DNA of 64,000 bases, from the NCBI RefSeq assembly GCF_900102485.1, contig NZ_FNBX01000013.1, positions 1 to 64,000 of the forward strand, in the 5' to 3' direction. A model generated the notes under the pieces. That model saw nothing but the letters and a program-made list of their open reading frames with translations, was not told the DNA's origin and ran no database searches. Both the position numbers and the translations under genes were made by a program. Every line of letters starts with the position of its first letter. Position 1 is the first letter of the stretch. The DNA is from Desulfovibrio legallii. Lineage in GTDB: Bacteria > Desulfobacterota > Desulfovibrionia > Desulfovibrionales > Desulfovibrionaceae. Of this stretch, positions 7,724-15,780 are shown piece by piece.

Positions 7724-8256
7724 GAGTGGGCCCCCTTTTCTTTGAGGATGCGTTCCCAGAGATCGGTGGTGCAGGCCCCGTTCATCATAATGGAGAGGGG
7801 CACGGCCTCGTTGAGGATGCCGGCGTCCAGCTCTTCGTCCAGGAACAGGCGGCGCGGGTTGGGATGCCCGGTGACGTTGATGCCGTAAAGCTCCATCATT
7901 TCCCTTTCGTGCCAATCGGCGTTGGCGAAGAGGGGCGTGATGGAAGGCACGGTGGGCCATTCGCCGTTGAGGGTCACGGTGAGGTTGTAAACCACGCCTT
8001 CCAGCTCAAAGTGGTAGCAGACTTCCTGCATGGGTTCGCTCAGCTGGCGGCGGTTGTAGGCCGTGGTCATGCACAGGCGCGCGCCTGCGTTGTGCAGCAG
8101 GGCCGCGGCCTCCAGCAGGGTGCGCGGCGTGCCCAGGCGGAACCAGTGGAAGGCGTTGCCGAAGCTGTCGGCGCTGTGATAAACGGCCTCCGCCTCCGGG
8201 CAGAGGGCGCTGAGGCCCTCAATAACGGCGGCGTTGCCCTTGATGGTTTCTTGCAT
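7720..8256 (-). CDS. cooU: Coo hydrogenase subunit CooU (NuoC-like)
   Basis: 178-residue soluble subunit of the 30-kDa complex I family (NuoC). The conserved C-terminal stretch is ADWHEREMMELYGINVTGHP, followed by RRLFLDEEL, which corresponds to the NuoC signature W-EREV-DLFGI-F-GHP. It helps hold the large and small subunits together. It overlaps cooH by four bases and follows cooX after 23 bp. The name follows the gene order cooMKLXUH known from Rhodospirillum and Desulfovibrio. Confidence 0.9.
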   Translation of the reverse strand: MQETIKGNAAVIEGLSALCPEAEAVYHSADSFGNAFHWFRLGTPRTLLEAAALLHNAGARLCMTTAYNRRQLSEPMQEVCYHFELEGVVYNLTVTLNGEWPTVPSITPLFANADWHEREMMELYGINVTGHPNPRRLFLDEELDAGILNEAVPLSIMMNGACTTDLWERILKEKGAHS

Positions 8257-8279
8257 ATGCTCTCCGCGGGTCCGGCCCG

Positions 8280-8861
8280 CTAGTCCTTGGTGGGTGCGGC
8301 TGACGTGACGGGAATCTCCGCCGGTGCGGCGTCCGTCCGCGGCGGCAGCCGGCAGGCGTTGCGCTTGGCGTCTTCAATCTGGCGGCACTTGGGGCAGAGG
8401 TGGCGCGTCAGCTCAGGGTCTATTTCGCTGTTCTGCGCGTAGAGGCGCTCGGCCAGCTTTTTGGGCAGGGGCCGCATGAGCGCGCCGCAGTGGGCGCAGG
8501 GTTCGTATGTGATGGTGTGCTGCTCCAGACGCCGGTATTTTTCCGACTCCGGATGGGCGGAGTGCCAGTCGTTGGTGATGCTCATGGCCCCGGTGGGGCA
8601 GTAGTGACGGCACGAGGCGCACAGACAGCAGGAATTCTGCCAGATGGTGATGGTAAAGCCCGTGCCATCGGGCAGCTGGGTGATATTGATGGCTCCGGCC
8701 GCGCAGTAGTGGCGGCAGGTGCCGCAGCCCATGCAGAGGTCCGGGTCTACCCTGGCCCGGCCGCGCAGACGCGGCGGGGTGAAGGTTTCGCCAAAGGGAA
8801 AGGGATCGGTGCTGGGGCCTTCCAGCAGGTTGTGGAAGAGCACTTTCAGAAAGCCCGCCAT
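8280..8861 (-). CDS. cooX: Coo hydrogenase ferredoxin subunit CooX (NuoI-like)
   Basis: 193-residue 2[4Fe-4S] ferredoxin subunit. The cluster motifs are CMGCGTCRHYC (C43, C46, C49, C53) and CCLCASCRHYC (C78, C81, C84, C88). A C-terminal extension carries two further CxxC pairs, CAHC and CPKC, about 35 residues apart, which look like a zinc ribbon or extra metal site. CooX relays electrons from ferredoxin or CooF to the CooL cluster. The gap to cooL is only 2 bp. Confidence 0.92.
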   Translation of the reverse strand: MAGFLKVLFHNLLEGPSTDPFPFGETFTPPRLRGRARVDPDLCMGCGTCRHYCAAGAINITQLPDGTGFTITIWQNSCCLCASCRHYCPTGAMSITNDWHSAHPESEKYRRLEQHTITYEPCAHCGALMRPLPKKLAERLYAQNSEIDPELTRHLCPKCRQIEDAKRNACRLPPRTDAAPAEIPVTSAAPTKD

Positions 8862-8863
8862 AA

Positions 8864-9313
8864 CTATGCCTCCAGACCCAGTTTTTTCATCCAGATGGCC
8901 CTGGCCTGCACCACGCCCTCCAGGATGGCCTGGGGCCGCGGCGGACAGCCCGGCACATTGACGTCCACGGGGATGTAGCGGTCTATGGGGCCCTCAATGG
9001 AGTAGCCCTCGCGGAAAACCCCGCCCGAAATGGGGCAGATGCCCACGGCCACGGTAACCTTGGGATCGGGAATCTCGTTCCAGACCCGCAGCACCTTGTC
9101 CCGCACCCGCGTGGTCAGCGGCCCGGTAATGAGCACGATGTCCGCATGGCGGGGGCTGCCGCAATAGCGACAGCCCAGGCGCTCCACATCGTAGCGCGGG
9201 ATGCAGGCGGTGGTGGCCAGCTCCACGTCGCAGCCGTTGCAGGAGCCCGCATTGATGCGGAAAAGCCACGGCGAACGCACCGAAAGTTTTTTGAGAATGT
9301 TGTCCAGGGACAC
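8864..9313 (-). CDS. cooL: Coo hydrogenase small subunit CooL (NuoB-like)
   Basis: 149-residue small subunit with the single [4Fe-4S] cluster proximal to the Ni-Fe site. Ligands are visible in NAGSCNGCDVE (C25, C28), GICPISGG (C93) and VPGCPPRP (C123), the NuoB/EchC pattern. A CRYCG pair near residue 48 is extra. There is no signal peptide or membrane segment. It is followed by cooX after 2 bp and preceded by cooK after 10 bp. Confidence 0.94.
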   Translation of the reverse strand: MSLDNILKKLSVRSPWLFRINAGSCNGCDVELATTACIPRYDVERLGCRYCGSPRHADIVLITGPLTTRVRDKVLRVWNEIPDPKVTVAVGICPISGGVFREGYSIEGPIDRYIPVDVNVPGCPPRPQAILEGVVQARAIWMKKLGLEA

Positions 9314-9323
9314 GGGGGCCTCC

Positions 9324-10295
9324 TTACAGTACCCAGACCAGGACGAGGCTCAGCAGGGCCAGGCCCGTGGGCACCGTCACATAGAAGCGGAAGGCCTGGT
9401 CAATGCGAAAGCGCCCCGTGGCCGACTTGACCAGTGTGAGCGACAGCAGCATGAGGGCCAGACACTTGAGCAGGAACCAGAGCAGGTTCACGGGCCACAA
9501 ATCAGAGATAGTGCCGGGAAAGAAAAGCGCTACCCCCAGCCCCAGCACCACAAAGGTCTTGAGGGCCGAAGTGATCTGAAACAACGCCAGCAGCGGGCCG
9601 CCGTACTCCAAAAGCGGGCCTTCGATGATTTCCGTTTCCGCTTCCGGGATGTCAAAGGGGGCCACGCCCATGGTGCCGGGCAAAAAGATGAGGTAGGCGA
9701 GCAAGGCGGGCAGCATGGCCGGGTTGAAGCCCAGGGAGCCCGCCTCCTGCTGCCAGGCCACAATGCGCAGCAAAGAGAATTCCGCCCCCCAGGCCCCGCC
9801 GTTGAGGGCCTTGCCCACCAGCATGGCCACAGAAAGCAGAATCATGAGCAGGGGCGTTTCATAGGCCAGCATGAGCAGCATCTCGCGCGAAAAGCCCACG
9901 GCCCCGAAGGGCGAGCTGGAGGCCGAGCCCCCCAGCATCAGGGCCATGGCCGGGATGGGCAGCAGGTAAAAAAGCACCAGCAGGTCGCCCATGTTGAAAA
10001 GACCGGCATAAACCCCCGGCACGGGAATGAAGGCCGCGCACACGGCCATGCCCGTGAAGCCGAACACCGGGGCCATAAGAAAGGCCGAACGGCAGGCGGT
10101 TTTGGGGATCAGCGTCTCCTTGGTGAGCAGCTTGGCGATGTCCAGCCAGGGCTGGACCAGGGGCGGGCCCACGCGGCGCTGCAGGCGGGCCTCCACCCGG
10201 CGGTCCAGACCTTTGAAGAACATGGCCACCAGCAGGGCAAAGGCCCCGCCGGGAAAGAGGCACATATGCACGATGGCAAGCAGGGTGTCGCTCAT
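9324..10295 (-). CDS. cooK: Coo hydrogenase membrane subunit CooK (NuoH-like)
   Basis: 323-residue integral membrane protein of the NuoH/EchB family with about eight hydrophobic segments. Conserved pieces are RRVGPPLVQPWLDIAKLLTKE in the first cytoplasmic loop and PFDIPEAETEIIEGPLLEYG, the loop with conserved acidic residues that contacts the peripheral arm. It links the hydrogenase module to the ion-pumping CooM. Its ATG overlaps the cooM stop (ATGA). Confidence 0.95.
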   Translation of the reverse strand: MSDTLLAIVHMCLFPGGAFALLVAMFFKGLDRRVEARLQRRVGPPLVQPWLDIAKLLTKETLIPKTACRSAFLMAPVFGFTGMAVCAAFIPVPGVYAGLFNMGDLLVLFYLLPIPAMALMLGGSASSSPFGAVGFSREMLLMLAYETPLLMILLSVAMLVGKALNGGAWGAEFSLLRIVAWQQEAGSLGFNPAMLPALLAYLIFLPGTMGVAPFDIPEAETEIIEGPLLEYGGPLLALFQITSALKTFVVLGLGVALFFPGTISDLWPVNLLWFLLKCLALMLLSLTLVKSATGRFRIDQAFRFYVTVPTGLALLSLVLVWVL

Positions 10296-13200
10296 GAGCG
10301 GTTCTCCTCGGCGGGCGCGTTGCCGCCCAGCAGGCGGGGCAGCCCGCCGTAGATGCTGGAGGGCTTCATGCGGCTGGTGGCCGTTTCCGGCGGCATGCCG
10401 CAGGTGTGGACGTCAATTTCACGCAGGCGGGTAAAGCGCAGCACAAACCAGCGCCCGCCCAGAAAGGCCAGGGCCATCATCACGCACATGCCCGTGGCGT
10501 TCCACGCGCCCGTGCCGGAAAGCACGCCCGAAAGCCCCACGTTGAGCGGCGCAAGGCCGTATTCCAGCAGAATGCTGTTGATGGGGTAAAGCGCCAGGCC
10601 GGGGAATACGCCCGTCAGCACGCAGCCCGCGGCCAGAATGCCCATGGGCGCGCGCATGACGCGCGGCGCTTCCTCAATATGCTCCAGATCCGGGGCGGGC
10701 TGACCCAGGAAGGCCGCGTGCAGGAACTTGGCCACATAGGCCAGGGTCAGCACGCTGCCCACCAGAGAGAGCAAGGCCAGGAAGGGCTGGCCCGCGTTCA
10801 TGAGGGCGTGGTAGATGAGCCACTTGGACGAAAAGCCGCTGGTGGGCGGCACGCCGACCAGAGAGAGCCCGGCAACGGCAAACATGCCCAGCGTGAAGGG
10901 CATCTTGCGGCCCAGGCCGCCCAGGTCGTCCAGGGTTTCTCTGTGGCTGGCGAACATGACCGCGCCGCAGACAAGGAAGAGCAGGTCTTTGAAGAAGACG
11001 TGGTTGACCACATGCAGCATGCCGCCCGCGTAGCCCAGGGCCCCGCCCGCGGCCACGGCCAGCACCATGTAGCCCAGCTGGCTCACCGTGGAATAGATGA
11101 ACATGAGCTTGATGCCGTTGGTGCGCAGCGCCTGCACGGCGGCCATGATGATGGTGACCCCGCCGATCCACATGACCGCGGTGCTGATGACGCTCTGCTC
11201 AAAGCCGGAAAGGATCCCGGCCAGGGCAAAGCCGCCGCCCAGCAGCATAAAGAGCTTGATAAGGCCGAGGATGGCGCTCTTCAGCAGCACGGAGGAGATG
11301 TAGCCGGAAACGGGCGTGGGCGCGAGGGCCGGGTGCATCTGCCAGTCAATGCGGAAGGGCAGCTGCGCTGCCTTGAGCACAAAGCCCGCGGCCAGCAGGG
11401 CCATGCCCAGCCAGGCGGCCCAGGGCGGCAGCAGGGGCGCGCCGCCGGTCAGCAGGCTGGCGTTGAAGGGCGTGGCCGGGCCCAGCACGCACAGGCCCAC
11501 GAACAGAAAGCCCGCGCCGAAGACGTTGAAGCTGAAGTATTTGAAGGCTTCCCGCAAGGAGGCTTTGTCCCCTTCATGGGCGATGGCCAGGTAGAGCGTC
11601 CAGGAGCTCATAATTTCCCAGAACAGAAAGAAGCTCAGCAGGTACTGGCTGGCCGCCATGCCCACCAGGCCGCCGCACATGCAGGTGAAGGCGCAGTAGA
11701 AGCGCCACTGGCGACGGCTGTGCTCCATGTAGCCCAGGGCGTAGACCATGTTCAGCGCGCCCAGCAGGGGAACCAGCAGGGCAAAGCAGAAGGAGAGCGT
11801 GTCCAGCTGGCGGCCGAAGACCGCCACCAGCAGGGCTGTGAGCAGCAGCACGCCTGCGCTGGCCTTGCCGGCCTTGATGCGGTCGCGCCGGAACAGGGCC
11901 GGCAGGGCCGCGCCGAACACGGGCGTCAGCACATATACGGGCCAGGAAACCCGCATGGCCAGCAGCGCGGCGGCGTCGCCCGCGGCGGGCGCAAAGACCA
12001 TGGAGGCCACAGGGGCCACCAGCTGCGCGGGCAGCTGCGGGGCCAGGCCCAACACAAGGCTCGTGCCCGCCAGGGCGATCAGGGCGATCTGAATGCTGCG
12101 CGGGGCTTCGGTTACGGCGGGCAGGTGGGCGGGGCGCTCCTCAAAGACCAGGGTTTTGAGAATGCGCGTATAGTAGATCAGCCCCACCAGGGATCCGGCC
12201 AGAATGAGCACGGCCAGCCAGACGTGCCCGGAGGATACGGCCGCCTGGATCATCAGGTATTTGCTGTAGAAAGCGCCGAAGGGCGGCAGCCCCATAATGC
12301 TGATCAGGCCCACGCCCATGCAGGCCACGGTGACCGGCATCTGCGTGCCCAGGCCCTTGAGGTCTTCCAGCTTGCGGCTGCCCGCCCGCAGGATGAGCGC
12401 GCCCGCCCCGAGGAAGAGCAGATCCTTCATGACCGCGTGGTTGAGCATGTGCCAGAGCGCGCCCGTGGCGGCCAGCCAGGTGCCCAGGCCCAGGGTCAGG
12501 GTGATTTCGCCGATCTGCCCCAGAGTGGAGTAGGCCAGCATGCGTTTGATGTCGTCCTGGTACAGGGCCATGATTTCGCCGTAGACCAGGGTGGCCGCGC
12601 CCAGGGCCACCAGGCCCGTGCCCAGCCAGGAAAAGCCCAGAAGGCCGGGCATGTCCAGCGCGCCGGGCTGCACAAAGAGCACGGCCACAATGCCGAAGAC
12701 GCCCATCTTGGTGATGACGCCTGACAGGGGGCCGGAGACGGACGAAGGCGCGGCGGGGTGGGCGTCGGGCAGCCAGGAGTGCAGGGGCACCAGACCGGCC
12801 TTGACGCCGAAGCCCGCCAGGCAGAGCAGCAGCGCGCCCTTGAGCAGCGCCGGGGAAAGGCCCTGCCCCAGCAGGAGCAGGCCGGGCAGCATGAGCAGCG
12901 CGCCGCCCGCGCACATGACGTAGTATTTGACGCCCGCGTCGTGGGCGGCGCGGGTGCCTTCATGCACTACCAGGAAGTAGGAGGCGAAGGTCATGAGCTC
13001 CCAGTAGCCGTACATGCCCGCCACGTCGGCGGAGGAAACAATGCCCGCCAGGGAGGCAAAGGTCAGCAGCAGGAAGAACCAGTAGCGGCCCTGGTGCTCC
13101 CCGTGGATGTAGCCCAGGGAGTAGACGGCCACCACCAGACCCACGCCGCAGAGCATGAGCAGAAAAAGTTTTGCCGTGGGCGGCGCGGGCACAGCCAGAA

Positions 13201-14026
13201 CGGCGGCCAAGGCCAGGGCGGCGAAGGCCGCGCCTACCTTGGAGGCCCAGGGCAGACGCGCCAGAAAGGCGAACCCCGTGAGGAACGCGCCCAGATAATA
13301 ACACCAGTAGGCCGGGTGCACGGGGCTGTGCGGGGCGGCAAACCCGCCGGAGGCGAAAAGCTCCGTTATCGGGCCGCGCCCCAGGCCCAGCAGGGCCACG
13401 GCGCAGGCCGCCAGCAGCGCGGGCAGGGCGGAGCCGCGCGCGGCGCCCAGGGGTTCCTGCGGCGCGGTTTCGGGCGCGGGCTCCAGAACCGCCACGCGCA
13501 CGGCCGTCACATACAGCCAGATGAAGACCGTGGTGGTGGCCGCCGCCGCCAGCAGCACGACCAGACCGCCGGGCAGCGCGTCCAGAACGCCCGCGCTGAT
13601 AAAGGCGCGGGCTTCGGGCATGAGGAAGGGCGAGCCGCCCACGGCGGCCAGCAGGCCCAGGCCGAAGGCCGCGCCCGTCCAGGGACGGCGCGCGCCCATG
13701 CCGCGCAGGTCTTCCAGTTCCGGACAGGACGGCGCGTCGGCCGGGTCGGGCCGGACCGGGACGACGCCGCTCTGCAGCCGGGTCAGGGCTGTCCAGGCCA
13801 GCAGCCGTGCGGCCAGCTGGAAGAGGACAAACAGCCAGAAGCCCGTGCGCGCGGCCCCGCCGCCGGCCAGAAGAGCCAGAGAGGCCAGGGCCGCGTCGTG
13901 CAGCGCGCCCCAGAGGATGAGCCGGCGCGGCAGGCGGCGCTGGCGCACGGCCTGCGCCGTGGCCCAGAGCATGAGGGCCGTGGCCGCCAGCAGCGGCAGC
14001 GCGACCGTGAACAATGATGCAGTCAT
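10292..14026 (-). CDS. cooM: Coo hydrogenase giant membrane subunit CooM
   Basis: 1244-residue ion-pumping subunit, near the length of Rhodospirillum CooM. It is a tandem of two complex-I antiporter-like modules (NuoL/M/N). The first has PLHSWLPDAHPAAPSSVSG and SKYLMIQAA near residues 390-600. The second has QLPFRIDWQMHPALAPTPVS and SGFSSKWLIYHALMNAG near residues 880-1090. Each module carries the lysines and glutamates expected of the proton path. ATG 14026 was chosen because the hydrophobic N-terminus MTASLFTVALPLLAATALML starts there; 25 upstream in-frame codons are polar. It is the first gene of the operon cooMKLXUH-hypA-cooF. Confidence 0.95.
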   Translation of the reverse strand: MTASLFTVALPLLAATALMLWATAQAVRQRRLPRRLILWGALHDAALASLALLAGGGAARTGFWLFVLFQLAARLLAWTALTRLQSGVVPVRPDPADAPSCPELEDLRGMGARRPWTGAAFGLGLLAAVGGSPFLMPEARAFISAGVLDALPGGLVVLLAAAATTTVFIWLYVTAVRVAVLEPAPETAPQEPLGAARGSALPALLAACAVALLGLGRGPITELFASGGFAAPHSPVHPAYWCYYLGAFLTGFAFLARLPWASKVGAAFAALALAAVLAVPAPPTAKLFLLMLCGVGLVVAVYSLGYIHGEHQGRYWFFLLLTFASLAGIVSSADVAGMYGYWELMTFASYFLVVHEGTRAAHDAGVKYYVMCAGGALLMLPGLLLLGQGLSPALLKGALLLCLAGFGVKAGLVPLHSWLPDAHPAAPSSVSGPLSGVITKMGVFGIVAVLFVQPGALDMPGLLGFSWLGTGLVALGAATLVYGEIMALYQDDIKRMLAYSTLGQIGEITLTLGLGTWLAATGALWHMLNHAVMKDLLFLGAGALILRAGSRKLEDLKGLGTQMPVTVACMGVGLISIMGLPPFGAFYSKYLMIQAAVSSGHVWLAVLILAGSLVGLIYYTRILKTLVFEERPAHLPAVTEAPRSIQIALIALAGTSLVLGLAPQLPAQLVAPVASMVFAPAAGDAAALLAMRVSWPVYVLTPVFGAALPALFRRDRIKAGKASAGVLLLTALLVAVFGRQLDTLSFCFALLVPLLGALNMVYALGYMEHSRRQWRFYCAFTCMCGGLVGMAASQYLLSFFLFWEIMSSWTLYLAIAHEGDKASLREAFKYFSFNVFGAGFLFVGLCVLGPATPFNASLLTGGAPLLPPWAAWLGMALLAAGFVLKAAQLPFRIDWQMHPALAPTPVSGYISSVLLKSAILGLIKLFMLLGGGFALAGILSGFEQSVISTAVMWIGGVTIIMAAVQALRTNGIKLMFIYSTVSQLGYMVLAVAAGGALGYAGGMLHVVNHVFFKDLLFLVCGAVMFASHRETLDDLGGLGRKMPFTLGMFAVAGLSLVGVPPTSGFSSKWLIYHALMNAGQPFLALLSLVGSVLTLAYVAKFLHAAFLGQPAPDLEHIEEAPRVMRAPMGILAAGCVLTGVFPGLALYPINSILLEYGLAPLNVGLSGVLSGTGAWNATGMCVMMALAFLGGRWFVLRFTRLREIDVHTCGMPPETATSRMKPSSIYGGLPRLLGGNAPAEENRS

Positions 14027-14291
14027 ACGTTTGCCCCGTGGGTTGCGGGTCTGTAGGCGTCCGCCGGCCTGGCCGGAAGCGCCGGGTTGACGGTATGGCA
14101 AGCATACCAGGTCGTGAAAAAAGTTACGAATGAACTGAGCCAGCCTTAGCGTAGTTTGTCAAACCTTGCAAGGGTCTATTTTGATAAATTTTTTAACGCG
14201 GTTGTTGTTGCGCGGACTGTTGTCCTCCCCAGGCGGTGCGGGGGCAGAGCTGCGTGTCCGGCCTTGGGGGCTGCGGCTTGAGTGGTGCATC

Positions 14292-14307
14292 TGTTCCTTT
14301 CGGAACA
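14292..14307. promoter_or_regulatory. 16-bp palindrome upstream of cooM (candidate operator)
   Basis: TGTTCCTTTCGGAACA is a 6-bp inverted repeat around a 4-base centre, 265 bp before the cooM ATG. It is symmetric like a dimeric regulator site, but I cannot name the regulator. It does not match the usual CooA pattern closely. Confidence 0.35.
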
Positions 14308-14631
14308 AATGTTTGAGCATACAGTCAATATAAAGCACATTGCTAAGAATAATGCAACTAATTTTTGAAATTCAAGGATATGAGCAAATTATGTGAACAG
14401 GCGTCATTCCCCTTCGGGGGGGGGGGCGGGTTTCATGGAGGTTTTCCCTCGCTGTCGGCCGTTGCGACGCGCGCGGCGGCGCAGAAACAACGCTGGGGCA
14501 ACAAGCGGCAAATCCCGTACGCGGCGGCGCAGGAAGTCCGGGGCGCCGACCTCCTGCCCTGGGCCGGGCCGTCCTTACGCCGTGCGGCCTGATCCGCGGG
14601 GCCTTTTTTGCGGCGCGGCCTTCATGCCTGG

Positions 14632-14669
14632 CTTCCCCGGCCGGAATATCCGTATTCCAGCCAGGGAAG
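14632..14669 (-). terminator. Imperfect hairpin after the nitroreductase gene
   Basis: CTTCCC-GGC-GGAATA pairs with TATTCC-GCC-GGGGAAG around a four-base loop, 11 bp past the stop codon. There is no T-run directly after it, so termination is only likely. Confidence 0.45.
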
Positions 14670-14680
14670 CTGCAGCCGGG

Positions 14681-15508
14681 CTACAGCCAGGTCAGGTCCA
14701 GGGGCTTGCGTTGGGGCCGGGCGCAGGGCCTGAACAGTGGGCGGCCCATGAGCTGCACGGCGCAGGCGGCTTCCTGGGGCCCGATGCCCAGGAAATCCCG
14801 CACGGGCCCGCCCGCCGGGTGGCGCAGGGCCAGGCAGACATAGCCGCCCCAGCAACAGCCCACGCCGTGGCCCTGGGCCGCCAGTTCCAGATATGCGGCG
14901 GCAATGGCCGCATCGCTCATGCCCCAGTTCCAGTCGGCCGGGGCCACGGCAATGACGGCCTGCGGCGCGTCGCGGACGATGACGTCCGTGCCTCTGTCCC
15001 AGGCGCGGGCCAGGCTCTCGGCGTGGCAGGCCTTGGCCATGGCCGCGTCTTCCTGGGGCAGGCGGCGCATCCAGTCGATAACCAGCTCCGCCAGGCGGCG
15101 GGTCTGGGGGCGGGCTTCCAGCACAATCCAGCGCAGGGCCTGGGCGTTTTTGGCCGAAGGGGCAAAGCGCGTGGCGTCCAGCAGGCGCAGCAGCAGATCG
15201 CGCGGCAGGGGGGCTTCCTTAAAGACGCGCACGGAGCGGCGGGAGAAGATCAGCTCCTCCACCTGTTCCGGGGCGGGCTGCAGGTCGCGGCGCAGGGGCG
15301 GGCACTGGGCCGGGTCCAGGCCGGGCGCGGCGCAGGCCCCGGTGGGGCAGAAGGCCATGCACTGGCCGCAGCCGATGCAGAGGCTTTCCTGGTGGCTGTT
15401 CATGGAGGGATAGTCGCCGGGCGCGGCAAGAATGATGTGCACAGGGCAGACCCGCGCGCAGATGCCGTCCTTGCGGCAGCGTTCCCGGTCAACGACAAAA
15501 TGATTCAT
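14681..15508 (-). CDS. Ferredoxin-nitroreductase fusion protein
   Basis: 275-residue cytoplasmic flavoprotein. Residues 1-70 hold two ferredoxin motifs, CRKDGICARVCP and CIGCGQCMAFCP, predicting two [4Fe-4S] clusters. Residues 85-275 form a nitroreductase domain with the FMN-contact start SRRSVRVFKEAPLP, then RFAPSAKNAQ, and the GVGCCWGGY stretch. Such fusions are common in anaerobes and pass ferredoxin-level electrons to FMN; the substrate is unknown. The ATG at 15508 follows AGGAGAATCCCC. It is divergent from the helical-repeat gene at 15781. Confidence 0.85.
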   Translation of the reverse strand: MNHFVVDRERCRKDGICARVCPVHIILAAPGDYPSMNSHQESLCIGCGQCMAFCPTGACAAPGLDPAQCPPLRRDLQPAPEQVEELIFSRRSVRVFKEAPLPRDLLLRLLDATRFAPSAKNAQALRWIVLEARPQTRRLAELVIDWMRRLPQEDAAMAKACHAESLARAWDRGTDVIVRDAPQAVIAVAPADWNWGMSDAAIAAAYLELAAQGHGVGCCWGGYVCLALRHPAGGPVRDFLGIGPQEAACAVQLMGRPLFRPCARPQRKPLDLTWL

Positions 15509-15780
15509 GGGGATTCTCCTGAAAGATTGCCGGACGCCCGTCAGCGCGGCGTCCGTGTTCTGGGTATAACGCCGCCCGGCACGGAGGGAAAGCCCCGCAA
15601 CACCAGGCCGACGCGCTCCGCGCCGATACGCCCCCGGCGCAGGGGGAAAGCCCCGGCCCCGCGGCGCAATTTGCGTCTTTTGCCATAACCTGCTACGAAA
15701 AAGCGTCGTTTCAGGGTGCGGAGCGATGCTTCCCGCCACGCTTCGGCTTCCCGCCGGAGCCATACTCTATGAGGTTGCGC

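Larger units (their letters stand above)
14027..14680. other. cooM upstream region
   Basis: Non-coding stretch of 654 bp between cooM and the nitroreductase gene, both on the minus strand. It holds an AT-rich block at 14160-14200, a TTGACA-like hexamer on the minus strand near 14156-14161, a perfect palindrome at 14292-14307, an AT-rich block at 14310-14370, an 11-base G tract at 14416-14426, and a hairpin at 14632-14669. No coding frame is convincing. Confidence 0.7.

Noticed and set aside
10406..14017. Very long open frames (up to 772 codons) antisense to cooM
   Set aside because: They mirror a complete CooM with known motifs; their Gln/His/Gly/Arg-rich protein has no domains.
14150..14180. 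TTTGTCAAACCTTGCAAGGG as a possible CooA site before cooM
   Set aside because: It is not symmetric enough for a CooA dimer, and no matching half-site lies at the right spacing.
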